64,000 nt of DNA from Xanthomonas sacchari (lineage in GTDB: Bacteria > Pseudomonadota > Gammaproteobacteria > Xanthomonadales > Xanthomonadaceae): NCBI RefSeq assembly GCF_040529065.1, contig NZ_CP132343.1, forward strand, positions 496,001 to 560,000, read 5' to 3'. Position numbers and translations under genes: made by a program. The notes beneath the pieces were generated by a model, which saw nothing but the letters and a program-made list of their open reading frames with translations, was not told where the DNA came from and made no database searches. This document shows positions 48,714 to 58,406 of this stretch, piece by piece. Each line of letters starts with the position of its first letter. Position 1 is the stretch's first letter.

Positions 48714-49159
48714 GCACGCCGCTGGAACTGCGCACGATGGCGGCGGTGTTGCGCCAGGCCGCGCCACTGGATCGGCTGTCGCTGCTGCTGCTCGCGGTCA
48801 GCGTGCTGCTGGCGGCGTGGTATGCCGGCACCGGTGCCGTCCTCGCCGTGTCCTGCTGTGGCGTCGCCGCGTTGGCCGGCCTGCTGCAGCGCTACTGGGC
48901 GGCGCGGGTCGGCCTGGACGTGGCGTTGCTTGAGGCAGTGCTGGCCGAACCGGACCTGCAGCGCGCCGGCGCCGACCTGGACGCGGCTCTGCAGCGGCTG
49001 AGCCTGTTGCGCACGCCGCCGCCGCCGCGCGACTGGCTGGCGCGCTGGCAGGGCATGCGCCGCCTGTTGCGGCGGCAGCTGCTGTGTTTCGCCCTGCAGG
49101 TTCTGTCACTGCTGCTGGCGCTGTGCACGGCGCCAGCGGGCTGGGAAGCGCTGCGATGA
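48710..49159 (+). CDS. Small membrane protein of the ynb-type operon
   Basis: 149 aa. Two N-terminal TM segments (about 24-60: LSLLLLAVSVLLAAWYAG and VLAVSCCGVAALAGLL), a helical cytoplasmic stretch and a C-terminal TM (LLCFALQVLSLLLALC). No family recognised. Overlaps both neighbours by ATGA, so it is translated with them; its fixed place before the TIGR04222 gene suggests a partner of that protein. Confidence 0.78.
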   Translation: MSTPLELRTMAAVLRQAAPLDRLSLLLLAVSVLLAAWYAGTGAVLAVSCCGVAALAGLLQRYWAARVGLDVALLEAVLAEPDLQRAGADLDAALQRLSLLRTPPPPRDWLARWQGMRRLLRRQLLCFALQVLSLLLALCTAPAGWEALR

Positions 49160-50637
49160 CGCGAACGCCGACGCCGCTGCTGCCGGCCAGCGTCGATCCC
49201 GATCACGCGGCGCTGTGGCAGCGCCTGCAGGCCGATGGCTTCGGCGAGGGCGACGCGGCGTTGCCGGCGTTCGAGCGCCGCGTCGCTGAGGAGGCCAGCG
49301 TGTCGCTGGCGCTGGCCGCGCACCTGGTCGAGGAATACCGGCGCTTCTGCTTCCTGGCCTGCGTCGCCGGCGAGGAGATCACGCCGAGTCCGCTGGTCGA
49401 CCAGGCCTGGCATGCGCACCTCACCGACACCCGCGAATACTGGCAGCGGTTCTGTCCGCAGGTGCTGCGCCGCACCCTGCACCACCAGCCCGGGCGCGGC
49501 GATCCGGCCGACGCTGCGCGTTTCCAGGCCCAGTACGCGGCCACCCTGGCGCAGTACCGGCACTACTTCGGCGAGCCGCCGGCGGCGTGCTGGCCGGCGC
49601 CGGCCGGCACGCGTCCATCCGTGCCGGCACCGCGCCAGGCCGGCGCGCGCCGCAGCGCGCCGGCGCGTGCCGGCGTCGCCGTGTGGGGCTGGATGCTGGG
49701 TGTTGCCCTGCTGTTCGCGGTGCTCTGGCAACGCCACGGTCCGCTGTCGCCGCTGCACTGGCCCGGACCGCCGTTTCTGCTGCTGTTCCTGGCCGGCATC
49801 GGCCTGGCCTGGAGCCTGGGCGCGCGTCTGCGCCTGGCCGTGCGCGGATTGCGCCGCGCCGTGCTCGACACGCCGCTCGACGCCACCGAACTGGCCTATC
49901 TGGCCGGCGGCAGCGAGCGCGTCGCCGACCAGCAACTGGCCCTGTTGCTCGCGGCCGGCGCTGTACGTCTGCACGCGGAGCCGCACGTGCGCCGCCAGGC
50001 GCGGCTGCAGCCCACCACGGTCGCGGTACCACCGGCGCTGCAACGCGCGCTCGCGATCGTGCGCGCGCACCCGCAGTTGCAGCAGGCGCTGGCCGCGTTG
50101 CAGCGCGATGCCGCGCCGCTGCGCCGGGCACTGGTCGCCAAGGGGCTATGGCTGGGCCATGGGCAGGCGCTGTGCGCGCGCCTGTTCGGCGCCGCGCCGT
50201 TGCTGGCGCTGTGGACCCTGGGCGTGATGAAGTTGCGGATCGGCCTGCAGTTGCAGCGTCCGGTCGGCTTCCTGGTGGCGGCGATGGTGGTGGTCAGCGT
50301 CGTTGCGCTCGGTTTCCTGCTCACGCCGCCGCGGCGCAGCGTCGCCGGCGACGCCTTGCTGGCCGACCGCGAGGCGGCCTGGCGCGATGGCGTCGCCGCG
50401 CCCTCGCTGGCGCCCGGTTCGCACCTGGCGCTGCCGCTGGCCCTGGCCCTGGCCCTGGCCGGGACCAGCGTGCTGATGACCACGCCCTGGGCCGACTATC
50501 ACGCCTTGCGTGCGCCCGCAGCCAACGGCCGCGGCGGCAGCTGTTCGACCAGCAACTGCGGTGGGGGCGGCGGCGGCAGCGACGGCGGCAGCAGTTGCGG
50601 CGGCGGTGGCTGCGGCGGCTGTGGAGGCGGCGACTGA
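49156..50637 (+). CDS. TIGR04222-type membrane protein with Gly/Cys-rich tail
   Basis: 493 aa from ATG at 49156. Residues 20-145 resemble the domain of glycine-rich-domain-like proteins (EYRRFCFLACVAGEEITPSPLVDQAWHAHL). Then come two TM helices (about 175-220), a soluble LDATELAYLAGGSERVADQQLALLL segment characteristic of TIGR04222, two more TMs near 375-400 and one at 430-450, and a 34-residue tail made almost only of Gly, Ser and Cys (about seven Cys). Function unknown. Such tails may bind metal or be modified; neither is shown. Confidence 0.78.
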   Translation: MTRTPTPLLPASVDPDHAALWQRLQADGFGEGDAALPAFERRVAEEASVSLALAAHLVEEYRRFCFLACVAGEEITPSPLVDQAWHAHLTDTREYWQRFCPQVLRRTLHHQPGRGDPADAARFQAQYAATLAQYRHYFGEPPAACWPAPAGTRPSVPAPRQAGARRSAPARAGVAVWGWMLGVALLFAVLWQRHGPLSPLHWPGPPFLLLFLAGIGLAWSLGARLRLAVRGLRRAVLDTPLDATELAYLAGGSERVADQQLALLLAAGAVRLHAEPHVRRQARLQPTTVAVPPALQRALAIVRAHPQLQQALAALQRDAAPLRRALVAKGLWLGHGQALCARLFGAAPLLALWTLGVMKLRIGLQLQRPVGFLVAAMVVVSVVALGFLLTPPRRSVAGDALLADREAAWRDGVAAPSLAPGSHLALPLALALALAGTSVLMTTPWADYHALRAPAANGRGGSCSTSNCGGGGGGSDGGSSCGGGGCGGCGGGD

Positions 50638-51290
50638 TGGCCGGTTCGACCTGGCAGGCGCGGCGCGCGCAGTGGCGTGCGCGGCTGGCGCTGGCGTTGC
50701 GCGCGCGCGGGGCCACGCCCAACGGCGTGTCCTGGAGCGGACTGGCGTGCGCGGTGCTGGCGGCGCTGATGTTCGCCCTGGCCTGGCGCGAGCCGCCGGC
50801 CAACGCCGCCGCGTTGCTGGTGCTGGCGGCGCTGGCGCTGCAGGCGCGGCTGCTGTGCAACCGCCTGGACGGCTTGATGGCGCAGCAGGCGCAGATGATC
50901 GGCCGCGCCGGCGCGGTGTACAACGAGGCGCCGGACCGGCTGTCGGACGTGGCGGTGTGCCTGGGTGTGGGCTATGGCCTGCAGCCGGTGCTGGGCATCG
51001 GCGCGGAACTGGGCTGGGCCGCCGCCCTGCTGTGCGTGGGCACCGCCTATGTGCGCATGCTCGGCCTGGCCTGCGCGGTGCGCGAACCGCTGCAGGGGCC
51101 GATGGCGCGCGCGCAGCGCATGCATTGGTTGTCGCTGGCCGCGTTGCTGGCGGCGGCCGCGCTGCTGCTGCAACACGTGGTACTGGCCCGCACGATCCTT
51201 GCCGTGGCGCTGGCGTTGCTGATCGCCGCCGCCGCCCTGACCATCGTGATCCGCGTGCGCGCCATCGTGCGCGAACTGGAGTGGAAATGA
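50637..51290 (+). CDS. Second CDP-alcohol phosphatidyltransferase-like protein
   Basis: 217 aa from ATG at 50637, overlapping the previous stop (TGATG). The motif NRLDGLMAQ-x8-G-x3-N-x3-D (residues 75-100) has Asn at D1 and D3 like the YnbA-type protein, and additionally Gln83 where the family has Arg. Five or six TM helices. The repeated loss of acidic ligands suggests altered chemistry or a non-catalytic role. Paralogue of the first gene of the operon, but distant. Confidence 0.82.
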   Translation: MAGSTWQARRAQWRARLALALRARGATPNGVSWSGLACAVLAALMFALAWREPPANAAALLVLAALALQARLLCNRLDGLMAQQAQMIGRAGAVYNEAPDRLSDVAVCLGVGYGLQPVLGIGAELGWAAALLCVGTAYVRMLGLACAVREPLQGPMARAQRMHWLSLAALLAAAALLLQHVVLARTILAVALALLIAAAALTIVIRVRAIVRELEWK

Positions 51291-51919
51291 TCGAACGCCT
51301 GATCGCCCGCGGCTGCAGTGCCGCGATCCGTCTGCTCACCGGCGCACGCGCGCTGTGGCGCGGCTGCATGCCGTCCAGCGAACGCCGGGTGTACTACGGC
51401 AACCACGCCAGCCACGGCGATTTCGTGCTGATCTGGTCGTCGCTGCCGGCGCCGCTGCGACGCGAGGTGCGGCCGGTGGCGGCGGCCGACTACTGGCAGC
51501 GCGATGCGCTGCGCCGCTACCTGATCCACGCGGTGTTCAACGGCGTGCTGATCGAGCGCGACCCGCAGCAGCGCCAGCGCGATCCGATCGCCTGCCTGTG
51601 CGAGGCGGTCGACGCCGGCGGCTCGTTGATCCTGTTTCCGGAAGGCACCCGCAACACCGAGGACGGCCTGCTGCCGTTCAAGAGCGGGCTCTATCACCTG
51701 GCGCGGCAGCGTCCGGAACTGGAGTTCGTGCCGGTGTGGATCGACAACCTCAAGCGGGTGATGCCCAAGGGCAAGTGGTTGCCGTTGCCGTTGCTGTGCA
51801 CCACCACCTTCGGCGAACCGCTGCGACTGGGCGCCGGCGAGGACAAGCAGGCCTTCCTCGATCGCGCGCGTGCGGCCTTGCTGGCCTTGGCGCCGGAGCA
51901 GGCGGAGGCGGCCCGATGA
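51287..51919 (+). CDS. Lysophospholipid (1-acylglycerol-3-phosphate) acyltransferase-like
   Basis: 210 aa from ATG at 51287 (ATGA overlap). PlsC-type motifs YGNHASHGDFVLI (HX4D), FPEGTRNTEDG (FPEGTR) and FVPVWIDNLKRVMPKG. Would acylate a lysophospholipid or related acceptor at the inner membrane. Gives the operon its own acyl transferase in addition to the YnbA-D set. Confidence 0.92.
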   Translation: MIERLIARGCSAAIRLLTGARALWRGCMPSSERRVYYGNHASHGDFVLIWSSLPAPLRREVRPVAAADYWQRDALRRYLIHAVFNGVLIERDPQQRQRDPIACLCEAVDAGGSLILFPEGTRNTEDGLLPFKSGLYHLARQRPELEFVPVWIDNLKRVMPKGKWLPLPLLCTTTFGEPLRLGAGEDKQAFLDRARAALLALAPEQAEAAR

Positions 51920-52890
51920 ATCCGATCGCGCTGAGCGAACACCTGCAGCAATCCTCGCTGCGGCAACAGACGGTGTGGCTGTTTCTTGGCATCGCCACGG
52001 TGCTGGTGGTGGCCACGCTGATCGCCGAGACCCTGCGCTGGCGCGCACGCGGACGGCCCAGCGCGGTGCTGGACAACCTGGTGGCGCGGATCCGCGCGTG
52101 GTGGGTGATGGCCGGGGTGGTGGCGCTGGCGTTCGCCTTCGGCCGGCTCGGCGTGATCGTGCTGTTCGCGCTGGTGTCGCTGTTCGCGCTGCGCGAGTTC
52201 ATCACCCTCACCCCGACCCGGCGCGGCGACTACTACGCGCTGCTGGCCGCGTTCTACGTGGTGCTGCCGTGGCAGTACTGGCTGGTGTGGAGCGACTGGT
52301 ACGGCCTGTACACGCTGCTGATCCCGGTCTACGCGTTCCTGGTGCTGCCGATCCTGGCGACCATCGGCGGCGACACCACGCGCTACCTGGAACGTACCGC
52401 CAAGGTGCAATGGGGGCTGATGATCTGCGTGTTCTGCATCTCGCATGTGCCGGCGCTGCTGAACCTGCGCATCCCCGGCTACGAGGACCGCAACCTGCTG
52501 CTGTTCGCGTTTCTGGTGATCGTGGTGCAGTCCTCGGACGTGCTGCAGTACGTGTGGGGCAAGCTGCTGGGCCGGCACCTGATCGCGCCGAAGCTGTCGC
52601 CGTCCAAGACCGTGGAAGGCTTCGTCGGCGGCATCCTCTCGGCAAGCCTGCTCGGCGCGGCGCTGTGGTGGATCACCCCGTTCTCGCCGCTGCAGGCATT
52701 CGCGCTGGCGCTGGTGGCCAACCTGATGGGCTTCTTCGGCGGCCTGGTGATGTCGGCGATCAAGCGCGACCGCGGCATCAAGGACTGGGGCCACATGATC
52801 GAAGGCCACGGCGGCGTGCTCGACCGATTGGATTCGGTGTGTTTTGCGGCGCCGGTATTCTTCCACCTGATCCGCTATGGGTGGGTGTGA
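51916..52890 (+). CDS. ynbB: CDP-diacylglycerol synthase-like protein, YnbB type
   Basis: 324 aa from ATG at 51916 (ATGA overlap), seven to eight TM helices. The CTP_transf_1 signature is complete: MSAIKRDRGIKDWGHMIEGHGGVLDRLDS. It ends FFHLIRYGWV, like E. coli YnbB. Makes CDP-lipid from phosphatidate and CTP, the substrate needed by the two transferases. It is not the housekeeping cdsA, which in this group sits with dxr/bamA. Last gene of the operon. Confidence 0.92.
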   Translation: MNPIALSEHLQQSSLRQQTVWLFLGIATVLVVATLIAETLRWRARGRPSAVLDNLVARIRAWWVMAGVVALAFAFGRLGVIVLFALVSLFALREFITLTPTRRGDYYALLAAFYVVLPWQYWLVWSDWYGLYTLLIPVYAFLVLPILATIGGDTTRYLERTAKVQWGLMICVFCISHVPALLNLRIPGYEDRNLLLFAFLVIVVQSSDVLQYVWGKLLGRHLIAPKLSPSKTVEGFVGGILSASLLGAALWWITPFSPLQAFALALVANLMGFFGGLVMSAIKRDRGIKDWGHMIEGHGGVLDRLDSVCFAAPVFFHLIRYGWV

Positions 52891-52903
52891 GGGGCGGGGA
52901 GTC

Positions 52904-52924
52904 GTGATTAGGGATTGGGGATTG
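52904..52924 (+). repeat. Short GGGATTG heptamer array (3 units)
   Basis: GTGATTA, GGGATTG, GGGATTG, beginning 13 bp after the ynbB stop, G-rich on the coding strand. Confidence 0.65.
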
Positions 52925-52963
52925 GTTGGAGCGGCGCGCGGTGCGCGTTGCGCCTGTGCGGGC

Positions 52964-53187
52964 GTAGGAGCGGCTTCAGCCGCGATGCTTTACCGAGAGC
53001 GTATAGCGGCCGATCGCGCAGGAGGACGGCATGGCTTCCGCACCCGCATCTTCAGACGATGTCGCGTCGGGGCTGAAGCCCCTCCCACAGTAGCGATGCG
53101 CGCGGTTCGGCGTTCGGTGTTTTCTTCGCTGCGGTAGTGCGTTCGGTTGCCTGGGGGTTCAGGCGTCGCGGCTGAAGCCGCTCCTAC
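52964..53187. repeat. Three REP-like elements downstream of the ynb-type operon
   Basis: Copies at 52964-52986 (+), 53066-53088 (-, GTCGGGGCTGAAGCCCC variant) and 53165-53187 (-). They occupy most of the 490-bp noncoding stretch between the ynb-type operon and fis (52891-53380), which otherwise holds only heptamer arrays. Confidence 0.9.
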
Positions 53188-53269
53188 GAGGGCGATGTGC
53201 AGGCGCTACACGCTGGGTCGCTATGTGTGTCGGATCGCTTGACACTCACGTCATGCAGGACGGCACGAT

Positions 53270-53318
53270 CCGATTCCCGATTCCCGATTCCCGATTCCCG
53301 ATTCCCGATTCCCGATTC
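53270..53318 (-). repeat. Heptamer array, GGGAATC x7
   Basis: Seven perfect tandem CCGATTC units on the + strand (GAATCGG on the minus strand), 62 bp downstream of fis. Seven GGG tracts spaced by four bases. Confidence 0.97.
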
Positions 53319-53348
53319 CCGGCCTTTCACCAGCCGCAGGCTGGTCAT

Positions 53349-53373
53349 CCCGAATCCCGAATCCCCAATCCCG
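53349..53373 (-). repeat. Short heptamer array next to the fis stop
   Basis: Three units plus GGG (CGAATCC, CGAATCC, CCAATCC on the + strand) 7 bp from the fis stop codon. Confidence 0.8.
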
Positions 53374-53380
53374 GCCTCCC

Positions 53381-54621
<1,241 letters not shown>

Positions 54622-54774
54622 GCGCGCGGACGACGACGGCGAGACCCTTATTCAAGCATGTTCAGCACGCGCCGGCGGGATTTGCAGCGCGCTGGCGGCT
54701 GGACTGCGGCCTTGCAGGCGTCAGACAGACGCGCCGATCGGCCACCGCGCGATCAGGGGCCGAGAACCTGAATT

Positions 54775-54802
54775 CGATTCCCGATTCCCGATTCCCGATT
54801 CC
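54775..54802 (-). repeat. Heptamer array, four units
   Basis: Four perfect CGATTCC units (GGAATCG on the minus strand) 27 bp after the stop of the XRE gene. The rest of 54622-54829 shows no gene. Confidence 0.92.
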
Positions 54803-54829
54803 CAACTCAAGCAACCCGCCGCGGCGCGC

Positions 54830-55204
54830 TCAGCGCGACCTGCGGGTGTCGAGCAGGTCGAGCAGGCCGGCGCGCTGGCGCGGGCTCAGGCCTTCGAAGC
54901 GCTCCAGCAGGCGCAGTTGCTGGTCGGTGAACTGGTACTGGCTGGGCAGTTCGCCGATGGCAGTGGCATCGGCCGTCGGTTCGCCGAACACGCGCTCGCC
55001 GCGGCCGGTGGCCAGGTATTCGAAGTGCAGCCCGCTGCGGCGGGCCAGGGCGATCAGGTGCTCCAGCGCCGGCGCCGTGCCTTCGGCCATTTCCCACTGC
55101 GCCACGGCGCTGCGGGTCACGCCCAGGTCCAGCGCCAGGGCCTCCTGAGTGAGGCCGGTGAGCTTGCGCGCTTCGCGCACCCGTTCGTACAGCTTGCTGT
55201 TCAC
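54830..55204 (-). CDS. XRE-family HTH transcriptional regulator
   Basis: 124 aa from the GTG at 55204, which has GGAGG five bases upstream; the GTG at 55210 overlaps that site. The N-terminal Cro/C1-type HTH is ARKLTGLTQEALALDLGVTRSAVAQWE (15-41). The C-terminal half (PSQYQFTDQQLRLLERFEGLSPRQRAGLLDLLD) is helical. Targets unknown. It lies between DUF3426 and prmA. Confidence 0.88.
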   Translation of the reverse strand: MNSKLYERVREARKLTGLTQEALALDLGVTRSAVAQWEMAEGTAPALEHLIALARRSGLHFEYLATGRGERVFGEPTADATAIGELPSQYQFTDQQLRLLERFEGLSPRQRAGLLDLLDTRRSR

Positions 55205-55390
55205 ACGCACCTCCGCAGGGGAGGCGAGATATAGCCGCGCCGGCCGATGCGGTTGGTTCGTGGCGCTGTCCAGCGAGAGAATGTTAGCGATACTGTCTTC
55301 GCTTCACTGGGCCGGCCGGCCTGGGCGCGGGCCATGCCTGGCGTGGCGAATGCCGCGCTGCGGCGCCGCTGGGCGCGTTCGCGCCCCGAT

Positions 55391-56311
55391 TCAGTGGCGG
55401 CGCACGCCGTCGATGCGCATCCAGTCGCCGTCCTGCTCGGTACGCAGCTGCGCGAACCACGGCGCGTAGCGCTGCAGCAGCTCCTGCTCCTGGCCATGCA
55501 GGATGCCGGACAGGGCGATGTGCCCGCCCGGCGCCACGCGCGCGGCCAGGGTCGGTGCCAGCGCGTCCAGCGCCGAGGCCAGGATGTTGGCCACCACCAC
55601 CGGATAGGTCGCGGCCGGTTCGTCGGCCGGTAGGTATACCGCCAGGCGCTCGCCCACGTCGTTGCGTTCGGCGTTGTCGTGGCTGGCCAGCAGCGCCTGC
55701 GGGTCGTTGTCCACGCCCACCGCGGCGGCGGCGCCCAGCTTCAGCGCGGCCAGTGCCAGGATCCCCGAACCGCAGCCGAAATCGAGCACGCGCGCCTGCG
55801 CCAGCACGCCGTCGGCGGCCAGCGCGTCCAGCCAGCGCAGGCACAGCGCGGTGGTCGGGTGGGTGCCGGAGCCGAACGCCAGGCCCGGGTCCAGGCGCAC
55901 CACCGCGGCGTCGGCGCCGCGGGCGTCCTCGGGCAGGTCGTGGTTCCACGGCACGATGAAGGTGCGCGCGCCGAAGCGCATCGGCTGGAACTGGTCCAGC
56001 CAGGCCCGTTCCCAGTCCTGGTCGTCGACCTTGCGGAAAGTGACCTGGGCCCAGTCCAGCCCGGGGTCGAACGCCTCCAGCGCGGCCAGCAGCATCAGCC
56101 CGTCCTGTTCCTCGGGGAACAGCGCGCTCAGCACCAGCGTGCCCCACAGCGGGGTCTCGCCTACGCCCGGTTCCAGGATCGCGCGTTCGTTGCTGGTGTC
56201 GGCGTCGGCATCGAGCAGGGTCACCGCCAGCGCGCCGACATCCTCCAGCGCGGTCTCGTAGCGGGGCTGGGTGGCGTCGGTGCAGCGCAGGGTCAGTTCG
56301 AGGAACGGCAT
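55391..56311 (-). CDS. prmA: Ribosomal protein L11 methyltransferase
   Basis: 306 aa with start at 56311 ([10 protein letters not shown]). N-terminal substrate-recognition domain followed by class I methyltransferase: [38 protein letters not shown] (SAM loop), GVDNDPQAL and [13 protein letters not shown]. Trimethylates L11 residues. In relatives it directly follows accC; here two + strand genes intervene. Confidence 0.96.
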   Translation of the reverse strand: MPFLELTLRCTDATQPRYETALEDVGALAVTLLDADADTSNERAILEPGVGETPLWGTLVLSALFPEEQDGLMLLAALEAFDPGLDWAQVTFRKVDDQDWERAWLDQFQPMRFGARTFIVPWNHDLPEDARGADAAVVRLDPGLAFGSGTHPTTALCLRWLDALAADGVLAQARVLDFGCGSGILALAALKLGAAAAVGVDNDPQALLASHDNAERNDVGERLAVYLPADEPAATYPVVVANILASALDALAPTLAARVAPGGHIALSGILHGQEQELLQRYAPWFAQLRTEQDGDWMRIDGVRRH

Positions 56312-56890
56312 CGGTCGGTGGGGCAATGAGGGAAGCGCGCATCTTAGACGGGCGGAGGGCCTTGCGCTGGAGATTGCCTGCCGGCGTAGGAGGGCAGGGA
56401 GCGCATTTCAGCGGGTGGCGAACGCCCATGCCCAGCCGGCAGCGTTCGGAGCGCGGCGTACGACGGCGGTGCGTGGCGTCGCGCTGGCGCCGGGCGTTCG
56501 CATGGGGAACCGGCGGGTGCGCGATCGCCATCGGGTCCGGCCGCATCGCCGTGCGGGTCGCGCCGCCCAGTCGAAAGGGCCGCCGAGCATCGCGGCGACC
56601 GGCGCGATGAGGCCGGACCGACGCGGAGCCGGGCCGCGGCGGTCGGCGGAAAAGGCCCGACAAGGCGACTAGGCGCTGAGAGGCCAGGACCCGCACTGCG
56701 ACTGGGTGCCGCGCCGCCCATCGGACCGTGCCGTTCGTCCCTGCCGCCGCTCCGCGCGTCCGTGCGCCGATGCCCGTGGCACGCACTTGGCGCATGCCAC
56801 GGCCGCGGCCTGGGGTAGACTGCCGGCTCGCAGCGGCCGGGCGACAGGGGGTCCGGCTGCGCTTCTGCCCGTTGTCCGGCTCTCTCGCGC
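56312..56890. other. 579-bp intergenic region, no feature supported
   Basis: Between the divergent prmA and the membrane-protein pair. All open frames are short, mutually overlapping and lack recognisable protein features; no heptamer array or REP element is present. It presumably carries two promoters. Confidence 0.6.
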
Positions 56891-57817
56891 ATGCCCGTCG
56901 TGTCCCGTCCAACCTGGCTGTTGCTGGCGCCCGCCGCGCTGTTGCTGGGCGTGGTCGCCTATCGCGCGCTGTCGCTGCCGGCGGCACCGGCGGTGCCCGC
57001 GGCAACGACCACGGTGGCGGCCGGCGCCGTCCCTGCGCCCGCCGCGCCGACTCGCCTGCCGATCCCGACGTCGACGCCGATTCACCCGCGTGGGAATGCA
57101 GAGGGCGAACACGGCGCCGACCTCTACCGCGCCGCGCAGCAGCTGTCGATCGCCGCCGCGCACGGCGACCCCGAGGCGTCCTGGCGGCTCAGCCGCATCT
57201 ACGACTATTGCGCCGGCTATGCGATGGACCCGATCGGCTACGGCGCCGACACCCGCGCGATCGCCGATGCGCGCCTGCCGACCTCGGCGCAGATGGTGCA
57301 GGCCCGTGCCCGCGTCGGCCGCCGCTGTGCCGGCTTCGCGCCCGACGATGGCCTGACCCGCCAGGCCATCGTGGCCCAGCGCGTGCAGGCCGCGCGTGGC
57401 GGCAACCTGGCTGCCGAAGCGGCGCTGCTGGCGCTGGGCCAGCCGCTGCATGCCGGCGCCGAGTACAAGCGCGACCTGGTCGCGCGGGTGCGCGCCTCCG
57501 GCGACCCCGATGCCTACGTGGCGCTGGCGCCGGCGATGGGCCTGGCCGCCAGCGGCGACGACAGCCTGGGCGGCAGCGTGGCCGGCACCCAGTTTTCCGA
57601 ATTGGCCTGGCAGTTGGCCGCCTGCAGGCTGGGATTGGATTGCGGCCCGGACAGCGAGCTGATGACCCGCTATTGCGCCAACGGCGGGATCTGCTCGCGC
57701 GACCCCACCCAGGACTTCAGCAGTTTTGTTTACGACGCCGCGGTGCCGCGGCAAGGCACGGACACGATGAACGACATGGTCAATCGACTGGTGGACAGCA
57801 CGGGAGCAGGCTCATGA
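56891..57817 (+). CDS. Membrane-anchored protein of unknown function
   Basis: 308 aa. An N-terminal TM/signal anchor (about 8-30, WLLLAPAALLLGVVAYRALSL), an Ala/Pro-rich linker (30-70), then an all-helical domain whose AAAHGDPEASWRLSRIYDYC and AARGGNLAAEAALLALGQPL stretches look like Sel1/TPR-type repeats. Six Cys, several paired (DYCAGYAM, GRRCAGF, AACRLGLDCG, YCANGGICS). No family recognised. The stop overlaps the next start (ATGA). Confidence 0.7.
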   Translation: MPVVSRPTWLLLAPAALLLGVVAYRALSLPAAPAVPAATTTVAAGAVPAPAAPTRLPIPTSTPIHPRGNAEGEHGADLYRAAQQLSIAAAHGDPEASWRLSRIYDYCAGYAMDPIGYGADTRAIADARLPTSAQMVQARARVGRRCAGFAPDDGLTRQAIVAQRVQAARGGNLAAEAALLALGQPLHAGAEYKRDLVARVRASGDPDAYVALAPAMGLAASGDDSLGGSVAGTQFSELAWQLAACRLGLDCGPDSELMTRYCANGGICSRDPTQDFSSFVYDAAVPRQGTDTMNDMVNRLVDSTGAGS

Positions 57818-58167
57818 ATTACCGGCGATGGCTGCACGGCGCCAAGTTCTGGTTCTGGGTCCTGGCCTTCGTCGCCTACTCGGCGGCGGCGGCGGGCCTG
57901 CTGCTGATCGACACCGCCGAGCAGCGCTACCGCGGCCTGTCCAAGGTCGAGCTGACCACCGCGCATTCCGCGCCGGACGTGCGCCGTGCCGGCGCCGCGC
58001 AGGTGGCGGCGATCTACCGCGCCAATAGCGGCATGCCGTTCTCCACCCTGGCCCCGGGCAGCACCTTCCAGATCGTCTGGCCGGACGGCTCCACCGAGAC
58101 GGTGATGATCGTCAGCCCGACCTCGAGCCTGGGCGCGGAGCCGGTGGCGGGGACGCAGGCGAAGTAG
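57814..58167 (+). CDS. Small membrane protein of unknown function
   Basis: 117 aa from ATG at 57814. One N-terminal TM helix (about 13-32, FWVLAFVAYSAAAAGLLLID), then a small soluble domain (SGMPFSTLAPGSTFQIVWPDGSTETVMIVSPTSS). Coupled to the preceding gene by ATGA, so the two probably work together. No family recognised. Confidence 0.72.
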   Translation: MNYRRWLHGAKFWFWVLAFVAYSAAAAGLLLIDTAEQRYRGLSKVELTTAHSAPDVRRAGAAQVAAIYRANSGMPFSTLAPGSTFQIVWPDGSTETVMIVSPTSSLGAEPVAGTQAK

Positions 58168-58169
58168 CC

Positions 58170-58200
58170 GGGATTCGGGATTGGGGAATGGGGATTCGGG
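58170..58200 (+). repeat. Heptamer array, four units plus GGG
   Basis: GGGATTC, GGGATTG, GGGAATG, GGGATTC, GGG, starting two bases after the stop of the small membrane protein, G-rich on the coding strand. Confidence 0.92.
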
Positions 58201-58246
58201 AGTGGCGGGCTGCGCGAGTGCAAGCCCGCTGCGATGCCAGGTGGTC

Positions 58247-58308
58247 GTAGGAGCGGCTTCAGCCGCGATGCGTCACCACTGGCAGGTCGCGGCTGAAGCC
58301 GCTCCTAC
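58247..58308. repeat. REP-like inverted pair
   Basis: Copies at 58247-58269 and 58286-58308 in opposite orientation, 16-bp gap, between the convergent membrane-protein pair and accC. Confidence 0.93.
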
Positions 58309-58406
58309 AACGCCGCGGCCGGCATGCGCCGGTCGCGCCACTCCGGATGGAGTGGCGTTTTCTTGTCAGTTTGCTTGACACCGGCATGCGCCGGCGCAGC
58401 CTCTTG

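Noticed and set aside
51916-52890. Housekeeping cdsA
   Set aside because: The sequence and context match YnbB within the ynb-type operon; the essential cdsA normally lies in the dxr-bamA region.
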